The notes under the pieces: generated by a model
What the model saw: only the letters and a program-made list of their open reading frames with translations
Databases searched by the model: none
Told to the model about the DNA's origin: nothing
Translations under genes and position numbers: made by a program
In this document: positions 1 through 6,340 of the stretch, piece after piece
Layout: every line of letters begins with the position of its first letter
Position numbering within the stretch: the first letter of the stretch is position 1
Assembly: GCA_022827165.1 (NCBI GenBank)
Contig: JAJDTN010000015.1
Location: forward strand, 1 to 11,093
DNA length: 11,093 nt
Source: Candidatus Latescibacterota bacterium
GTDB lineage: Bacteria; Latescibacterota; UBA2968; UBA8231
Reading direction: 5' to 3'

Positions 1-1140
1 GCGGAATAGAGGGAAACAGCTTCGGCCTCTTTGAGATAGTGGTAGCTGCTGAGCAGGATGCTGGCCAGAAGGACACCATACAGGTACCGCCCCCAAGACA
101 GGAGCCGCCGACTCCCCTCCTCCAGGCCCCATGCCAGCAACAGCGACGTACCGGCCGTGGCAGGGTAGAGATGGCGCGAAGGTCCCTCTGGTCGGCCGAT
201 GATCCACGCGTCATTCAGCGGCAGGAAGGGCAGAATCGAGAGCAGTATCCAGACGGACCACACGGACACAGGGAGTCGGCTCCAGTACACCAGTACTCCC
301 AGACCTGCAAGCACGCCGGCACCGGCATAGAACTCCCAATGCTCCAATTCATACAAAGAGACGGGCCGCCAGTGTGCGGTGGTAAGCAGCCGGCTCAATA
401 GCCAAAGGAAGAGCCGGCCCGTGCCAAGAAAGAGACTGGAGGGATCACCCTCCAGGAATTGGTCAATGGCGCGCCAAGTACTGTTCTCTCTGGGGGTGAG
501 AGCGGCAATGACAACCAACTCCAGAACAACCACGGGGAGCAGGGGCAGGAGTGGGCGCAGCGAGGCTCTGATGTCATGCTCCCTCGCCCAGGACCAGTAG
601 AGGCAGAAAGGCCACAGAAATGCCATCGCCGAGAGGGCCGCAATGCTGAGGACAGATCCGCCGTAGAATCCCCACAACCACCCGGATCTCCGATCCTCGA
701 GAAAGTGTTGATAGCAGATCAGGGCTCCCAACCCACAGCTCAGAGCAAGCGGAAATTCGATAGCCGCTATCCAGTGAACCGCCCGAAAGTGGGCCACATT
801 GACCAGGAAGAGCAGTCCACCAACAAGGCTCGTGCGCAGTGCCATCCCTTGGTGCCACAACAAGATCGCCAAGAGGATCGCCGCAAGAGTGTGAAGGGCG
901 ACGACCAGCAAGTGGAACGATCCTGGGTCGTTGCCCCAGATCAGATAGCCAGCCAGCTTGATCAGCTCCGCGAGCGGGCGCCCGCCAGGCTGTTGCTTCT
1001 CCGAGGAAAGGAAGAACGAGAAATCCTCGGCCATGCCGATGTTGTCCTGAAAGGCCTCATGGTCGTCCATGTCGAGCAGGTGATCCTTCAGGCTGCCGAA
1101 GAAGAGGGCCGACACCACGCACATCACCACGACGTATCCC
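1..1140. repeat. Left copy of a tandem gene duplication
   Basis: This segment aligns with 2283-3425. The offset is 2282 at the left end and 2285 at the right end, a single-codon difference that falls near 181-220. Similarity is uneven: positions 9-139 differ at only 7 sites, with an exact run at 17-79, and there is a 34-nt exact run starting at 1081. Stretches between, for example 181-240, look close to half identical. It corresponds to the membrane domain of the two paralogous proteins. Confidence 0.85.
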
Positions 1141-1208
1141 GGCCACAGGAGACGCCGATTGCTCACAATCCGCCAGAAGGCCGGCCCGGTCGAGAGTGGT
1201 TCACCCAT
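1..1208 (-). CDS. GT-C-like (TMTC/PMT-type) polytopic membrane protein, 3' end beyond the window
   Basis: The frame is open without a stop from ATG at 1208 to the left edge (402 complete codons), which I checked by translating every line. It is a close paralog of the adjacent gene over the whole visible length. Seen: a short N-terminus, a first membrane segment (about residues 21-40), an acidic loop (LLDMDDHEAFQDN, about 42-54), the block GNDPGSFHLL followed by a membrane helix, then NVAHFRAVHWIAAIEFPLAL and further hydrophobic helices up to PSRHLYPATAG. This order (acidic first loop, RP, FHL, aromatic/His helix, PSR-LY) is that of bacterial proteins related to TMTC/PMT O-glycosyltransferases of the GT-C fold. 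The C-terminal part, TPR repeats in the paralog, is cut off. ATG lies 2 nt after the upstream stop; an in-frame GTG at 1214 would instead overlap that stop as GTGA. GC is lower than elsewhere. Transferase activity is inferred from family resemblance only. Confidence 0.85.
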   Translation of the reverse strand, partial: MGEPLSTGPAFWRIVSNRRLLWPGYVVVMCVVSALFFGSLKDHLLDMDDHEAFQDNIGMAEDFSFFLSSEKQQPGGRPLAELIKLAGYLIWGNDPGSFHLLVVALHTLAAILLAILLWHQGMALRTSLVGGLLFLVNVAHFRAVHWIAAIEFPLALSCGLGALICYQHFLEDRRSGWLWGFYGGSVLSIAALSAMAFLWPFCLYWSWAREHDIRASLRPLLPLLPVVVLELVVIAALTPRENSTWRAIDQFLEGDPSSLFLGTGRLFLWLLSRLLTTAHWRPVSLYELEHWEFYAGAGVLAGLGVLVYWSRLPVSVWSVWILLSILPFLPLNDAWIIGRPEGPSRHLYPATAGTSLLLAWGLEEGSRRLLSWGRYLYGVLLASILLSSYHYLKEAEAVSLYS

Positions 1209-1210
1209 GC

Positions 1211-3490
1211 TCACGGTTCCGGCCAGTTCGTGGCGAGTATCTCCTGGGCCGCCTCCACCTCGATGCCCAGGGCAATGAGGCGCCGAAGGCCCTCCACCGC
1301 ACCCGATTCTCTCGCCCCGGCCCGGCCGAACCGCTCCACCCCCTCGGCATGGAGCCTTCCCGCTTCCTCCACCTGCCCCTGCGCCAGCAGGGCCAAGCCC
1401 AGGCCGAAGTGGGCGCGGCGGTTGGTCCCGTCCCTCTCCAGAGCCTGCCGGAAGGCGGTGATGGCCTCTTCGCCTCGTCCGCCGTCCAGCAGATCCATGC
1501 CCATCCGGGTGCAGGCCGAGATGCTGACCTCGCCGTAGTCGCCCTTCAGAATGCCGGCATAGATCTCGAAGACTGCATCGGATTGCACTTCGGTGGCGGA
1601 CCCATTCCTCAAGGCCCGATGACAGTGGACGATCGCTTCCTCCGCTCTCCCGGAGGCCAACAGTCCAAGGGAAGCGGATATGAGCAATCCCCCGGTAGCT
1701 TCCGGATTCCGCTCCACCGCCTCGCGAGCAGCCAGAACGGCTTCTGTCTCACGACCTGCAGAGGCCAGGGCGTTGACGAGGTTCTCGTAGGTCGCCGTTC
1801 TGTCAGGATCGAACTCCAGGGCGCGCCGATAGGCGAGGATCGCCCTCTCCAGATCTTCCAGGGTCGCTGATCCCGTGCCCAGATTGTGTCCCGTGTTGTG
1901 GAAGAAACCAGCGAGCCAGCGCCTGGTCGCCTGGATGGTCTCCTTGTCGTTAAGGACGATTCGCTTTCCCCATGCCACTTCAATCGATGCTTCCGCATCC
2001 TGGCCTTTCAAGACCTCGAGCTGCTTCCTGGCACGCCTCGAGAGCAGTGAATCCGGCTTCATCGAGTCGTGTGCCAGCTTCAAGGTGTTCAACGCCAAGC
2101 TGTTCGGAAACGCCGCCAGGGCCTCGTCGAGAACGGCCTCGTGCCCCTCCTTCCCCATGCCCATGTAGAAAAAGCGTTCGTACGCATCCTCCAGATCGAT
2201 TGCGTCACGGCCCTGGTCGATAGCGCGCTTCAGTTGCTGGATCCCCGTGTCAACGTCGCCGCGGGTGATGTAGTTCCGCCCCGAGGCATAGAGGGAAGCA
2301 GCTTCGGCCTCTTTGAGATAGTGGTAGCTGCTGAGCAGGATGCTGGCCAGAAGGACACCATGCAGGTACCGGCCCCAGGACGGGAGCCGCCGACTCCCCT
2401 CCTCTAGGCCCCAGGCCAGCAGAAGAGAAGTGCCCGCGGTAGCCAGGTACAGGTATCGGGAGGGACCCGATGCCCTGTTGAGGATGGCTTCCGCATCGGC
2501 CAAGGGCACGAATGGCACGAGGGACAGCAGCACCCAGACGGACCACAACGACCCCGGCGAGCCTCTCCAGTACACAAGCACCGCCAGACCGGTGAGCACC
2601 CCGGCCCCCGCATACAGCTCCCAGGGCTGCAGCTCGTAGAGGGGGACCAGCAGCCAGTGAGCGGTTGTGAGCAGCCGGCTGGAGAACCACAGGAGAACCT
2701 CCCCCATGCTCCGGAGATTGCCCGCCGCTCCCCTCTCCAGGTAGAGGCCGATCGCCCGCCCGGCGTTGGTCTCTCCGGGGGTGATGGCCACGATGAGGAC
2801 CAGCGCCGCCGCCATCAGGACAAGTACCGGAAGAAGGGGACGGACCGCGGTCTTCAGCCCCTCTCCCCGGGACCATGAGAGGTAGAGACAGAACGGCCAC
2901 AGGAAGACCATGACGGCAAGAGCCGCGATGCTGATGACCGAAGCGAGATGGAACGCCAGCAGCCAGCCCCAACGCCGGGTGGACATCCAGGTCACATAGC
3001 AGTGCAAGGCTCCCAGACCCAGGGCCAGGGCGAGGGGATAGTCGAGAGCGGAGATGTGGTGGACGGCCTGGAAGTGCGCGACGTTGACCAGGAACAGCAG
3101 TCCGCCCGACAGACTCAGCCGGGGGCCCATCCCCAGTCGCCAGCACAGGCACGCCAGGAGAAGGGCGGCAACGGTGTGCACGGCGGCCACGAGGAGGTGG
3201 AAGAAGCCGGGATCGTTCCCCCCGATCTCGTAGGCGACGTACTTGACCAGATCGGCAGCCGGGCGGCCGGTGGGTTGCTGTTTCTCCGGAGAGAAGAAGA
3301 AGGAGAAGTCCTCTCCGATGGCGATGTTGTCCTGGAAGGTCTCGTGGTCGTGGACATCGAGGAGATGATCCTTCAGGCTGCCGAAGAAGAGGGCCGACAA
3401 CAGGCACATCACGAGGATGTATCCCGGCCAGAGGAGACGCCTGTCCTGCAGGAACGAGAGGATGGTCACTTTGGGAGAACCTGCCGTCAC
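1211..3490 (-). CDS. GT-C-like (TMTC/PMT-type) membrane protein with C-terminal TPR repeats
   Basis: A 759-residue protein if it starts at GTG 3490. That start is 5 nt downstream of the oxygenase stop and aligns with the N-terminus of the paralog (both lead into RRLLWPGY). A GTG at 3469 is possible; the frame stays open to 3613, but that would add low-complexity Gly/Ala sequence overlapping the oxygenase gene. Residues about 20-390 hold roughly ten hydrophobic segments. Between the first two lies an acidic loop (DVHDHETFQDN, about 45-55), then RP (76-77), NDPGFFHLL (92-100) and the helix with AVHHISALDYPLAL. PSRYLYLATAG (343-353) precedes the last helix. The rest, about 395-720, is helical with TPR-like pairs such as AYRRALEFDPD, EEAITAFRQALERDGTN and AHFGLGLALLAQGQVEEA. 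The architecture matches bacterial relatives of eukaryotic TMTC proteins, which are O-mannosyltransferases using a lipid-linked sugar. The first-loop acidic residues are where GT-C enzymes place their catalytic base. Donor and acceptor are unknown. Confidence 0.88.
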   Translation of the reverse strand: MTAGSPKVTILSFLQDRRLLWPGYILVMCLLSALFFGSLKDHLLDVHDHETFQDNIAIGEDFSFFFSPEKQQPTGRPAADLVKYVAYEIGGNDPGFFHLLVAAVHTVAALLLACLCWRLGMGPRLSLSGGLLFLVNVAHFQAVHHISALDYPLALALGLGALHCYVTWMSTRRWGWLLAFHLASVISIAALAVMVFLWPFCLYLSWSRGEGLKTAVRPLLPVLVLMAAALVLIVAITPGETNAGRAIGLYLERGAAGNLRSMGEVLLWFSSRLLTTAHWLLVPLYELQPWELYAGAGVLTGLAVLVYWRGSPGSLWSVWVLLSLVPFVPLADAEAILNRASGPSRYLYLATAGTSLLLAWGLEEGSRRLPSWGRYLHGVLLASILLSSYHYLKEAEAASLYASGRNYITRGDVDTGIQQLKRAIDQGRDAIDLEDAYERFFYMGMGKEGHEAVLDEALAAFPNSLALNTLKLAHDSMKPDSLLSRRARKQLEVLKGQDAEASIEVAWGKRIVLNDKETIQATRRWLAGFFHNTGHNLGTGSATLEDLERAILAYRRALEFDPDRTATYENLVNALASAGRETEAVLAAREAVERNPEATGGLLISASLGLLASGRAEEAIVHCHRALRNGSATEVQSDAVFEIYAGILKGDYGEVSISACTRMGMDLLDGGRGEEAITAFRQALERDGTNRRAHFGLGLALLAQGQVEEAGRLHAEGVERFGRAGARESGAVEGLRRLIALGIEVEAAQEILATNWPEP
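2283..3425. repeat. Right copy of a tandem gene duplication
   Basis: Partner of the left copy, covering the membrane domain of the complete paralog. The exact run of the left copy at 17-79 matches 2299-2361 here, and the run at 1081-1114 matches 3366-3399. Both copies lie in the same orientation and in tandem order, so this is a gene duplication, not a mobile element. No transposase or inverted ends are visible around it. Confidence 0.85.
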
Positions 3491-3495
3491 CGCCT

Positions 3496-4332
3496 TTACG
3501 TATACCCCCCCACCCCCAGCAGCATCCGCGCCTCGAAGTCCGCCCCCTGCAGGAAGCCCCGCGTCAGCCCGCCCTCCGGCTGGGGCCCGCTGTGGGGCGA
3601 GGCCCGCAGCCACGACGGCGTATAGCTCAGGATCAGCATTCGGCGCTTCGCCCTCAGCGTCGGCAGGGCGCGGTGCCAGAGGTTGCCGTGGATGAGCACG
3701 CCGCCACCGGCCCTGACGCGCAGCTCCACCTCGCCCGCCGCGGGTTCATAGGTCCGCGGCGAGGCGCGGTCCAGCCAGGTGTGCGACTCCGGCACCACGG
3801 CGACGGCCCCCGTGTCGTCGTTCAGGTCGTCGAGGTAGACCAGGCAGTCGATGCAGTGGGGCTCCGAGAACCACGGAGGCCGCGGGTTGGAGATCACCCG
3901 CAGGTGCTGGTGCCACGGCGTCTGGTGCGGGTGCTCGCGACCGGGGTAGCTGATGCGGGCGCTCAGCCCCCGCAGGCGCACCAGCGGTCCCATCATCGCC
4001 TGGGCGATCGACAGCAGGGGCCGGAACTTCAGCAGCTCCAGGAAGACCTCGTCCTTGTCCATCAGGTGCCGCGGGATGAACCCCCAGCTCTGCTTCCCCG
4101 CGGCGGCGCGGTCGCGCTTCTCGCGCTCGCGCTGCTCCAGGCGATCGAGGGCGTCCCGAAGCCGCCCCAGCGCCTCGCCCTCGAAGAGCCCTTCCCGCAC
4201 CAGGTAGCCGCACCGCGCGAAGGCCTGCAGCTCCTCGGCCGCGGCATGGACCTCCACCTCCCAGCCGCCGCCGGTCTCGGTGTCCGGGTTGTGGTTGTTC
4301 AGCACCTCGTACTGGATCGTGTGGTGTTGCAT
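3496..4332 (-). CDS. Phytanoyl-CoA dioxygenase (PhyH) family protein with H-x-H in place of H-x-D
   Basis: A 278-residue soluble protein, a usual length for bacterial PhyH-family Fe(II)/2-oxoglutarate oxygenases. Seen: an N-terminal helical region with GYLVREGLFEGEAL (42-55), typical of the family start; the double-stranded beta-helix with PWHQHL (139-144), where the metal motif should be; CLVYLDDLNDDTGAVAVVPE (163-182), followed by SH, matching the family's usual 'D-x-x-x-x-N/D-G-a-l-x-v-x-P-x-S-H' block; and LIHGNLWHRALP (213-224) with the distal His (H220, or H215) and an Arg at 230/231 to bind 2-oxoglutarate. The first metal motif reads H141-Q-H143, so the usual Asp is a His; the codon at 3906-3904 is CAC. 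The family hydroxylates small molecules, but no substrate can be read from this sequence. ATG 4332 is supported by a good ribosome binding site. It is the first gene after the 85-nt gap and sits 5 nt before the membrane/TPR gene, so the two are probably co-transcribed. Confidence 0.9.
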   Translation of the reverse strand: MQHHTIQYEVLNNHNPDTETGGGWEVEVHAAAEELQAFARCGYLVREGLFEGEALGRLRDALDRLEQREREKRDRAAAGKQSWGFIPRHLMDKDEVFLELLKFRPLLSIAQAMMGPLVRLRGLSARISYPGREHPHQTPWHQHLRVISNPRPPWFSEPHCIDCLVYLDDLNDDTGAVAVVPESHTWLDRASPRTYEPAAGEVELRVRAGGGVLIHGNLWHRALPTLRAKRRMLILSYTPSWLRASPHSGPQPEGGLTRGFLQGADFEARMLLGVGGYT

Positions 4333-4339
4333 TCCAGGA

Positions 4340-4346
4340 CCTCTCT
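4340..4346 (-). promoter_or_regulatory. Ribosome binding site of the PhyH-family gene
   Basis: On the minus strand this reads AGAGAGG and ends 7 nt before ATG 4332. It is the clearest Shine-Dalgarno match in the window and fixes that start; a longer overlapping frame starting near 4387 is in another phase and has no family similarity. Confidence 0.6.
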
Positions 4347-4359
4347 CGTTGTGCAGCGG

Positions 4360-4383
4360 GCGCGACCGGGGGATCCGGCGCGC
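4360..4383. other. GC-rich hairpin between the sialidase-like and PhyH genes
   Basis: The arms GCGCG + CCGG and CCGG + CGCGC pair over 9 bp with one unpaired A at 4365 and a 5-nt loop (4370-4374). It lies in the 85-nt gap after the sialidase-like stop. No T-run follows on either strand, so it is not a standard intrinsic terminator. It could weaken read-through, shield the transcript from 3' decay, or simply reflect high GC. Confidence 0.35.
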
Positions 4384-4417
4384 GCAACGAAGCCGCGAAG
4401 ACGGCCTCCGCGCCGAC

Positions 4418-5551
4418 TCAACTCTCCTCGACGACGGCGGCCTCGATGCCGCGGTGCCCGTCGGCGTAGTGGTGCCAGTAGACGACGAGGACGGAGCCGT
4501 CCTCCCGCTCCACCGCCCAGGGGTAGCCGCAGTCCTGGCTGAGCCCGCCCGCCTCGATGACGAACTCCGGCGCCGTCTCCAGGTCCGTGCCCTCGGGGTC
4601 GAGGACCCGGCCGGCGCAGCCCCGTTGGCCCTCCCAGCGGGTGCCGACGGTGAGGAAGATGCGGCCGTCCCTCAGGCCGAGCAGGTGCGCCGGGCTGCCG
4701 TGGATGCGGGTCGGGCGCCAGGGCGTCCAGGTGGCGCCGTCGTCGTCGGACTCGACGAGAGCGAGGAGGCGGTGGGCGAACTGGGGATCTTGCGCGACGG
4801 GTCCGTCGAAGCCCTGGTCGCGGAGGATGCCGGGACCCAGGGCCCCCGGGTGGCAGCGGAAGAGGACGAGGATGCGCCCCGACGGCGTGCGGTGGATGGC
4901 GGGCTCGCTGAAGTGGGCGACTTCGTCCTCGGCGATGCGGCCGCCGTACTCCCAGCTCTCGCCCAGGTCGCGGGAGACGCGCAGCATGCCGAAGCAGGGG
5001 TAGGCGCCGCCGGGCCGGTCGGTGGCCTTGCTCGGCAGCAGGAGGCAGCCGTCGGGCAGCGCCAGCAGACCGCTGCGGCAGACGCCGGAGTGCTGGGCGG
5101 GGTGCCCCCAGACGGCGTCGGGCAGGGGCGGGAACCGCCGCGGCGCCGTCCAGGTGCGGCCGTCGTCCCGCGAGCGCACCCAGAAGGGCTTCCCCGGCCG
5201 CGAGATCCAGCGCTGGCCGTGCACCCCCTCGCCCTCGGCGGGGACCAGCTCGTTGCAGGAGGCGTGCAGGAACAGGCTGCCGTCGGGCAGGGCGTGCAGG
5301 CCGCGGTCCATGACGCCGCCCCTGGGGTCGGCGGTCAGCAGGGCCGCTTCGCTCCAGGTGCGGCCGTCGTCGGCGGAGCGGCAGGCGAGGACCTGGAAGA
5401 GGGGGTGCTCGTGGTGGTCGTAGCCGAGGTGGGGGGCGCGCTGGAAGCTGACCAGCAGGTCCCCGCCGGGGGTGCGTGTCACCGTGGGGGCGAGGGCGTA
5501 CATGCCGGCCTCGTGGTAGACCGTGACGCGGTCGGCGACCTGCCAGCTCAC
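4418..5551 (-). CDS. Exo-sialidase-like protein with four Asp boxes (BNR repeats)
   Basis: A 377-residue protein, the size of a single six-bladed beta-propeller. Four Asp boxes of the form S-x-D-x-G-x-[ST]-W are visible at residues 59-66 (SADDGRTW), 127-134 (SRDDGRTW), 193-200 (SRDLGESW) and 268-275 (SDDDGATW). Other conserved-looking pieces are FSEPAI (E216) and GYPWAVE (Y343), where sialidase-fold proteins often place a catalytic Glu and Tyr. This fold includes GH33 sialidases but also many bacterial propellers that act on other sugars or are not hydrolases, so the substrate is open. There is no signal peptide: the start is GTG 5551, overlapping the GNAT stop as GTGA, which suggests translational coupling. 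It ends 85 nt before the PhyH gene. Confidence 0.87.
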   Translation of the reverse strand: MSWQVADRVTVYHEAGMYALAPTVTRTPGGDLLVSFQRAPHLGYDHHEHPLFQVLACRSADDGRTWSEAALLTADPRGGVMDRGLHALPDGSLFLHASCNELVPAEGEGVHGQRWISRPGKPFWVRSRDDGRTWTAPRRFPPLPDAVWGHPAQHSGVCRSGLLALPDGCLLLPSKATDRPGGAYPCFGMLRVSRDLGESWEYGGRIAEDEVAHFSEPAIHRTPSGRILVLFRCHPGALGPGILRDQGFDGPVAQDPQFAHRLLALVESDDDGATWTPWRPTRIHGSPAHLLGLRDGRIFLTVGTRWEGQRGCAGRVLDPEGTDLETAPEFVIEAGGLSQDCGYPWAVEREDGSVLVVYWHHYADGHRGIEAAVVEES

Positions 5552-6051
5552 GGCTGCATCCCGAGGATCACGGTGTCGGCGTAGCTCCCGTCCTCGAACC
5601 GGATGTCCCGGGCGGAGCGGCCCTCCTCGACGAATCCGTGCTTCTTGTAGAGGGCGATCGCCGCCTCGCTGGTGGAGAACACGAAGAGCCCCAGCTTCTC
5701 GATCTGTTGAGAAGCGCGGGCCCAGTCGACCAGGGCCTCCATGAGGGCGTCGGCGACGCCGGCCCCGCGGCGGTCCCGGCGGACCCAGACGGAGTGCACG
5801 TCGGCGAAGTGGGCCGTGCGCCGGAAGCCGCCCTCCTCGGCCCGGGCCGTGCCCAGGATCCGCGACTCATCACAGGCGACCAGGTAGAGGGAGCCGCCGG
5901 CGGCGTTGAGCCGGTCGATCTCCCCGGCTTCGTCCTCGGCCTTGGGCTGCCGCTCGTCCGCCCGGGCCAGGGTCCAGCGCCCCTCGGCGATGATCTCCCG
6001 GTAGAGGCTGACGAGGGCCTCGGCGTCTTCCCGCTGCGCGGAGCGGATCAC
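5548..6051 (-). CDS. GNAT-family N-acetyltransferase
   Basis: A 167-residue protein from GTG 6051, within the normal GNAT size. Seen (numbered from this start): the N-terminal beta strand VIRSAQREDAEALV, the central strand HSVWVRRDRRGAGVADAL (86-103) with the R-R-G-A-G acetyl-CoA phosphate loop, and the C-terminal block AAIALYKKHGFVEEG (130-144) typical of motif B. The acceptor substrate cannot be predicted; amino acids, antibiotics, protein N-termini and amino sugars are all possible in this family. A GTG at 6102 would add 17 residues, but 12 of these come from a direct-repeat unit and fall before the fold, so I prefer 6051, which has GGAAG upstream. The stop overlaps the start of the sialidase-like gene by 4 nt, so the two should be co-expressed. 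Confidence 0.85.
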   Translation of the reverse strand: MIRSAQREDAEALVSLYREIIAEGRWTLARADERQPKAEDEAGEIDRLNAAGGSLYLVACDESRILGTARAEEGGFRRTAHFADVHSVWVRRDRRGAGVADALMEALVDWARASQQIEKLGLFVFSTSEAAIALYKKHGFVEEGRSARDIRFEDGSYADTVILGMQP

Positions 6052-6067
6052 GGCCTGGCTTCCGTCG

Positions 6068-6104
6068 CGCAACGCGCGGGTCCGTGGGGACAGGATGGAC
6101 ACGG
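6068..6104. repeat. Direct repeat, unit 1
   Basis: Together with unit 2 it forms an imperfect tandem repeat with an exact 75-nt offset. Over 6071-6104 against 6146-6179, 28 of 34 bases agree, with shared cores AACGCGCGGGTCC and AGGATGGACA. Weaker similarity continues on both sides. Unit 1 contains the possible GTG start at 6102. Confidence 0.7.
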
Positions 6105-6142
6105 TTCAGGTGCCGGCGGACGGTTCGCGACCGTGACCGGCG

Positions 6143-6179
6143 CACAACGCGCGGGTCCATGGCTCGAGGATGGACATGG
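6143..6179. repeat. Direct repeat, unit 2
   Basis: Partner of unit 1. On the minus strand it begins with ATG at 6177, which reads MSILEPWTRAL, parallel to MSILSPRTRAL from GTG 6102 in unit 1. That frame meets TGA at 6108-6106, so unit 2 looks like a duplicated leader or 5' end that can encode at most a 23-residue peptide. Confidence 0.7.
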
Positions 6180-6340
6180 CTTGCGGGCCGGTGTCCGTGC
6201 CGTGCCGGGGATCGAAGAAGACCATGCGTGCAATATACCTCCTCGAGGCCGCCTTCCCCGCCCCGGGCGCACCCGTCTTCGTATTCTACCCGCACCGGAT
6301 GCGGTTCCCCCGATCACATGCGGCGATCCTGACCGGCCTG

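Larger units (their letters stand above)
6052..6340. promoter_or_regulatory. Divergent intergenic region holding both promoters
   Basis: It separates the minus-strand GNAT/sialidase-like operon from the plus-strand heparinase-like gene, so promoters in both directions should lie here. It is locally less GC-rich: CAATATACC at about 6231-6239 and GTATTCTACCC at about 6280-6290 stand out. On the minus strand these read TATATT and TAGAAT, plausible -10 elements, but I find no convincing -35 at the right spacing for either. It also holds two copies of an imperfect repeat. Frames that run through it use codons rare in the neighbouring genes (ATA, GTA, CGA, TCA), in keeping with non-coding DNA. Confidence 0.4.

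Noticed and set aside
4280..5584. Long plus-strand open frame (434 codons) antisense to the sialidase-like gene
   Set aside because: It mirrors a GC-rich gene with four clear Asp boxes; its own product is low-complexity Gly/Ala/Val with no recognisable motif.
6068..6179. CRISPR or phage attachment repeats
   Set aside because: Only two imperfect units, no regular spacer series, no cas genes or integrase nearby.
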